Source of the DNA: Dendrolimus kikuchii
Taxonomy: Eukaryota; Arthropoda; Insecta; Lepidoptera; Lasiocampidae
NCBI GenBank assembly: GCA_019925095.2
Contig: CM034388.1
Location: forward strand, 8,454,501-8,518,500
Direction of reading: 5' to 3'
DNA length: 64,000 bases
Shown: positions 58,279-64,000 of the stretch, piece after piece
Layout of the letters: each line of letters begins with the position of its first letter
Numbering within the stretch: the first letter of the stretch is position 1
Made by a program: the position numbers and the translations under genes
The notes under the pieces: generated by a model
The model's input: only the letters and a program-made list of their open reading frames with translations
Databases searched by the model: none
Told to the model about the DNA's origin: nothing

Positions 58279-58506
58279 AGTACGTCGTACGAAATCAGTC
58301 CCCCGGAAAAAAATTGAATTAATTATAACAAATCAGCCCGATCATGTTGTTATGTTATATTTGTCAAGTGTTTAGTGTAAATGTTACGTTATATTACAAT
58401 TCTATTCACTAATATAATAAAATCAGAATCAGTCTAAAATGATTTAGATTAAATTAAATCATTCCTTTGCAAGACCGTAGCGTCCTGTAAGACTTCTTTC
58501 GTGAGA
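58279..58506. mobile_element. MITE-like element, copy 2
   Basis: Shares TCAGTCCCCCGGAAAAAAAT-like start, AATTATAACAAATCAGCC and the right end GACTTCTTTCGTGAGACAG with 51355-51566. Confidence 0.6.
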
Positions 58507-61079
58507 CAGGCCAAAGTAATTTATTTATAAAACCTGCAGCTAATTACATTTAAATAGATAACTACAATTAACCAAAGAAAGCCAATGACCGGTTTTCACA
58601 AATAAGCTATTGATTCTAAGTAATATGCAGATTTCAAAAAGGCACCGAGATATCGTAGTAGACATAACTTAGTCACAATTGAAAAATTTAAGGCTTAGCC
58701 ACCGCTTGGCTCCTGAAATACTGATCACAAACGAGCCGATGTCATCGTGTTAAATAATTACTTGCTCTCACTAGAAATGAATTTTGTCCGTAATTGGTAA
58801 AACTTAATATTACACTATAAGGTTTATTAAACCGCTTAATTCAATGCGCTCGGTATATATAAGATAACGAAGGTTTCATATATGAGATGCATATTCTAAA
58901 TGACTAACATTAGCTACAGTATAAAAATTTTAATCTCAATGAAATAATTCGTTTGTAATAAATACTTATACAATATAATTCCCGGCACATATCTTGAGCC
59001 GTCGGCCGTATATGAGAGTAAGAGTGATTGCTTTGATACGATATATCGATATATTGATAACATTACGTTTATAAAACCTCATACTTTGAAATAAAAACGA
59101 AAATTTACTTGTACTTAGGCCAAGATAACCGATTATCAATCGTGCCGGGAACTATATTTGTGTAGTTATACTGTGCTGCGACGCGCGTTCAGGATTCTCC
59201 ACATTCTCGCGAGAACTCCGCGAGAAATTGAGAATGTGAAGGCCTTTTTCGTGTTCTCGCGATGTTATCGGCGAGACAATGAAGCTGAGAACGCGAGAAC
59301 TTAGGGTGACCAAATTCAGTAGAATCCAGATTTTTAGTGAAATTAGGACTTGAATTTAGAAGAGATATATAAAAATGGGCTACCGAATGTAATCCCTATT
59401 AATATTATAAATGCGAAATTAACTCTCGTCTGTCTGTTCCGTTTTCACGTAAAAATTACTGGACCTATTTGGCTGAAACTCGGTACATATGTAATTTTAA
59501 TACCGAGGGTAGCCAATTGGGTACGTATTAAATCCATCGCCACATCTACGTGAAACGGCCTATATCTGTAACGTTATCCTAGAGGAGGTACTACGTCAAA
59601 CATCGTGCAAGGATTAGGTTGCTTCATTAACAACACGAGTGTATTTTTTCAACATAACCGATGATGTTTATTTTAATAATAATGACTATAATGTTGTAAG
59701 CAAAAAAGAAACCTTGCGATAATTAACAGAACAATTATTTTATTAAAAGAAGCTAAACGAACCCTTACAAACCTTTAATTTTTTTTGCTAAATATGGTCA
59801 AAATATAACGAAAAGATTTTTGCTTTAAATTCCGCTTGATATCCTTGGTAAATTATAAACATGACTTCTCGTGTGAAAAGTAGCACTGTTATATCCGAAT
59901 ACGGATACGAGAAGAAAATAATATTTTTTAATGAATTTTAGACTTGGATCAGCGTTATAATTAGAATAACATGGATAAATTCGTTTTGTTATAATTCACT
60001 GACCTTACTACAAATAGGATAAAAAATTGCTAGTCTGTAAAAAAATACTTCATGTTCTCGACGTTATAGTAAGGTTATACACAACGTTTACAAAAATACT
60101 GTGCAAAGACCTTTATTTTAATGTTACATGAAGTTAAAGCGTATGTATGTCTATGTATAATGATAGGTATTATTTAATTATAATTTATTTCAATAAATCT
60201 TCATATAAATATTTTATCTCGTTAACTTTTTACATCTATGTCTTGATTAGAGCTGGCCGTAACATCATCTTTGTCGGACTCGGATTTAGAAGTACTACAC
60301 ACGTAGTACACGTAATCACTCACACAGAGTAAGTTATAGATAATTTAAGAATTTCATTTGAGTCAGGTTGCCTGGAAGAGGTCGCTTTTAGCGATAACGC
60401 CGCCTTTTGTTTTACCAAGTAACTATTGTCTTGTTGTGCATTTTTTGTTTTGGTGAACAATAAAGTATTGTCTATGTCTATGTCTAAATTATTACGTAAA
60501 TTTATTCAAACCATACCATACATTTAAATCAATCGATCCCATATTGTGGTAACATTCTCGCAGATGTGGCCCCGATACAAGCAAATACTATAAACAACCA
60601 AACATAAACATTACCTATTTGGTCAATGATAATTGTACAAAATTTTCATATATATCATAAGATTTGGTATCTCTCGTATAAACGAGAGATCCAAAATAGC
60701 GAGATCAAGTAATATACGATTGAACTAAATATAAACTTAAATATAGCTTATAGCTAACAGTTGTCACAACAGTGGTTCTGTGGGAAACACCGTCGAGGTT
60801 CGAAAGAATACTTCTTGCTTCATATTACACAAGATATAAGTCTGTAAATTTTATACATTATTTTCCGTCCCGAACTAGAACAGTTTTATTTATTTTTTAC
60901 ACTTTTCACGTATTACAATCATTGTTAATATGAAACAAAAGAAATATTACGAGCATCTGTACCTATGTTTACATTATATGTCAAAGCCATGGAAGTAATA
61001 AGTACTACGTACAATTAGAACTTATTACTTCCATGTATTTTCTACACAAACTACTATGGATACTACGTATATTTTATAC
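58507..61079. other. Gene-free spacer
   Basis: AT-rich. About 59200-59300 has repeated TTCTCGCGAGAAC-like palindromic sequence. 60440-60490 reads AACAATAAAGTATTGTCTAT then GTCTATGTCTA, a LINE-like tail. A hairpin lies at 60988-61035 (arms CATGGAAGTAATAAGT). No gene seen. Confidence 0.45.
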
Positions 61080-61240
61080 AGCGCGTTCCTTGAGTAACTC
61101 ACAACGCTCAAAATGCTCCGTCAGCCGTTCCATCTGGCGACCGCGGTCGTTATGGCCATGGCGAAAATGTCACTAATGACTTCATCATTTTTGATCACGT
61201 AACGCTCACAACGACCCATGTCAAGAGGCGGGTCAAATAA
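61080..61240. repeat. Interspersed repeat, copy 2 (pairs with 24726-24890)
   Basis: CTCACAACGCTCAAAATGCT, GGCGACCGCGGTCGTTATGG and ACAACGACCCATGTCAAGAG. Just upstream of DDX10, so it may lie in that gene's promoter region. Confidence 0.65.
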
Positions 61241-61545
61241 TCATTCCACTAGAGTTTGTTTATGATTGTAAAACCCTTAAGCAAGTGGAAAGAGAAAAAT
61301 CGTGATTGTGAAAGTGGCCATTATGAGCCACTGGTGGAACGCGCTGATAATATTATGACATTACTGTCAATTATAGAAATCATCAATCTGTCATGTCTTG
61401 TAGTCATGTCAAGTCAACTAGCAGCAGCAGCAGTATCAAGTGACCCATGTGGAGCATGTTTTTTACTTAGAGCCTTACCTTAGTGCTTTTAACTTACTGT
61501 TTTTTTAAGAAAAACTACAAAGAAAAATTATTGAAAAAAATAATA

Positions 61546-64000
61546 ATGAAAAATGAAAAAAAAATTAAAAATTATGGAAGGCGTAAAAAGCACATTTTAT
61601 ACAAACCCAGGAAAAAGAAAAGTGTAGAAGAAGATTCTGCGTTTCAGTATTTGCAGGCACAATATGAGAAGGTAAGTTGTATAATTCCAAAATAATGAAG
61701 TATTTTATTTAATATATTACATTTTTGAATTCCAAATACACATGGACCATGTTCTTCCACATAGAATAACTTATTAAAGTTTATTTGGAGGTTGTGCCAT
61801 TTTTATATAAAAGTGTAGGGTGTGTTGAGATCAATGTGTGTGCTATTGTCCAGTGCAATGGTACCCAGTCAAGCATATAGTCCGAACTTGGACCATGTCA
61901 ATGCTGAGCTGCGCTTTGACAGAGAATGGCATGAGATTAAGGGTAATTTGAGTTTACGGATATACATAAGTCTTTTATATAGCCACTAGATTTGTTATTT
62001 GAGGCAGGAAACAAGGTTTTAGGGTCTACCAACAAGTTTTGAATGGATAAGAGTAAAAACAAAAGTAGGTTTTATAAACAAGGTTATGTCACTTTAGTTG
62101 ATAGCAATGAAACAAACAAAGAAAAAAAATCAATATATCAAGAACTACACATTTCCCACACACAGAGTTGCAGAAGGGAGGAGTACTCCTCCCCAATACC
62201 CATCCACCCCACAAAAAATTCAGTGACTACTAATCTAAAGCTTAACCCAATGCTGCAAGCATTATAAAATAGAAATATAAAAATCAACAATATAAAAAAA
62301 TCAATTGTGTTATGAAATCAATTATTAATGTTAGTTTCCTTTCCAGATTGTTCCAGATGAAATAAAAACTTTCAAAGACTTTCCCTTATCTCAAAAAACC
62401 TTAAAGGGATTAAAAGATAATAATTACACATTTCCTACTGAAATACAGAGGCAAGCTATAGGTTATGCACTCCAAGGCAAGGATATTCTTGGAGCAGCTA
62501 AAACAGGTTCTGGGAAAACATTAGCATTTTTAATTCCTATTCTGGAAAACTTGTTTTGTAAAAAGTGGACAAGATTAGATGGGGTTGGTGCTTTGGTAAT
62601 ATCACCTACAAGAGAACTTGCTTACCAAATATATGAGACCCTGAGAAAAGTAGGACAAAACCATGATTTTTCGGCTGGCCTTATAATTGGTGGACAAAAT
62701 TTAAAATTTGAAAGGAAAAGGATGGATCAAATAAATATTTTAATATGTACTCCTGGTCGTCTCCTCCAGCATATGGATGAAAACCCTCTCTTTGACTGCA
62801 CACAACTCCAGATCCTTGTTTTGGATGAAGCAGACAGGTGCCTGGACTTGGGGTTTGAAGCTACAATGAATGCTATAATTGAAAACCTACCTCCACAGAG
62901 GCAGACATTGCTCTTTTCAGCAACACAAACAAAGTCTGTGAAAGATTTAGCCAGACTCAGTCTATCATTCCCAACTTATGTTGCTCCGCATGAACAAGCA
63001 GAAACAGTAACTCCTGAATCCTTGCAGCAGAGTTATATTGTATGTGAAATAGATGAGAAAATTGGCATATTGTGGTCTTTTATAAGAAACCATTTAAAAC
63101 AAAAAGTTTTAATTTTCATGGCTACATGTAAGCAGGTCAAGTATATCTATGAATTATTCTGTAAGTTAAGACCTGGTGTGAGTTTGTTGTCGTTGTATGG
63201 CACTTTACACCAGGAAAAAAGGGAAAAAATTTACAACGAATTCTGTAGGAAATCAAATGTTGTACTTTTTGCAACAGACCTTGCTTCGAGAGGTCTGGAT
63301 TTCCCGCGTGTAAATTGGGTAATACAATATGATTGTCCAGAAGATGTGGAAACATATATCCATAGAGCAGGCCGTACTGCAAGAGGTATCTTTGGTAAAG
63401 GCGAAGGACTACTTATGTTATTACCACATGAAGAAAATATTGTGAATGATCTAAAAAAAAGTAAAATACCCATAAATAAAATTTCAGTAGATCCCTCTAA
63501 AATAGTAGCTCCACAAAGGAAAATAGAAAGTTTACTATCAGACAACACAGAGTTGAAACAATCTGCGCAAAGAGCATTTGTCAGCTATCTTAAATGTGTG
63601 TTTTTAATGAAAAATAAAGATATCTTCAAAGTACAACTAGTGGACACTGACACATATGCTCGGTCTCTTGGGCTAATCGTGCCTCCGAGAATTAGATTCT
63701 TGCAGAAATATCAAACATTTGACAAGCAAAAAAAAGAAAAGAATACAGAAACTAATAGTGATGTAATTGAGAAGATAAAAGCCAAATCTGGTTTAAATAA
63801 AGACAGCGATGAAAGTGCTGCAATAAAATCCGATGAAGAATTACATGGAAGGCCTAAAGTAGAAAAGAAGAAAAAGAGAGATCTTCCACAGTTTAATTTT
63901 CATAATGAAGTTGATAGTGACGAAGATGACTTCTTAAAAGTCAAGAATAAAGATGTAAATATTGAAAATATTCCAATACATGAGGATTCTTTGTCTAAGA
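61546..64000 (+). CDS. DDX10: DDX10 / Dbp4-type DEAD-box RNA helicase (C-terminus outside the window)
   Basis: Exon 1 is 61546-61671 (42 codons, donor GTAAGT); exon 2 starts at 62347 after TTCCAG and stays open to the window end, so 593 residues are visible. The start is the first in-frame ATG (61546), giving a Lys-rich N-terminus. Helicase motifs in order: Q motif (FKDFPLSQKTLKGL...TEIQRQAI), motif I AAKTGSGKT at 92-100, PTRELA, TPGR, DEAD at 202-205, SAT near 234, ATDLASRGLDF, and HRAGRTARG at 381-389. After the core come a conserved AQRAFVSYLKCVFLMKNKDI stretch and an acidic/Lys-rich tail, as in DDX10. The family works in the nucleolus in early processing of 18S rRNA and release of U14 snoRNA; that role is inferred here. 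Human DDX10 has 875 residues, so about a third is missing. Confidence 0.93.

Noticed and set aside
59190..59310. TTCTCGCGAGAAC-like palindromes as operator sites
   Set aside because: Clustered diverged CTCGCGAGA repeats with no gene nearby; more likely a local simple repeat.
61256..61483. 75-codon open frame upstream of DDX10
   Set aside because: No similarity to any known protein, no splice context joining it to DDX10, and it adjoins a repeat; the DDX10 start at 61546 needs no upstream exon.

Overview
This window is nuclear DNA from an insect, most probably a moth or butterfly (Lepidoptera). The sequence is AT-rich, the genes have introns, the repeat load is high, and the repeats (mariner, Penelope, R1-clade LINEs, tRNA-type SINEs, small fold-back elements) are of kinds common in Lepidoptera. 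No operons, bacterial genes or CRISPR arrays were seen.

Five host genes can be read. At the left, a PHRF1-type PHD/RING gene runs leftward out of the window; its first three coding exons are visible between 2440 and 1416. It shares a 722-bp head-to-head promoter with a complete ZC4H2 gene on the + strand (five coding exons, 3163 to 11406, 216 residues). From 11.4 to 23.1 kb there is no gene, only repeats, including a 757-bp solo LTR with a target-site duplication. From 23.1 to 57.8 kb two cathepsin L genes lie in tandem on the - strand. Both have five coding exons with the same intron phases and a leader exon for the 5' UTR. Gene B (40861-56956, 341 residues) is an ordinary cathepsin L. Gene A (23090-33817, 336 residues) keeps the Cys-His-Asn triad but is altered around the catalytic cysteine and the S2 pocket. 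At the right, DDX10 (the yeast Dbp4 RNA helicase family) starts at 61546 and runs off the window.

The introns and spacers hold many mobile elements. These are an R1-clade LINE with an uninterrupted 1058-codon ORF2 antisense in the last intron of gene B, three further R1-type tails, and a Penelope-like element with long inverted arms and a 12-bp target duplication plus a deleted relative with its own duplication. There are also two solo LTRs of one family that both duplicated GTAT, two mariners, tRNA-derived SINEs, a second SINE family and several MITE-like fold-backs. Several near-perfect palindromes occur, the best a 44-bp perfect one at the end of the ZC4H2 transcription unit.

I see no new multi-gene system. 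The most interesting biology is the diverged cathepsin paralogue, the Penelope pair, and the structures around the LINE insertion (a perfect 212-bp direct repeat joined to a truncated SINE). All family assignments come from reading motifs by eye; no database search was possible.
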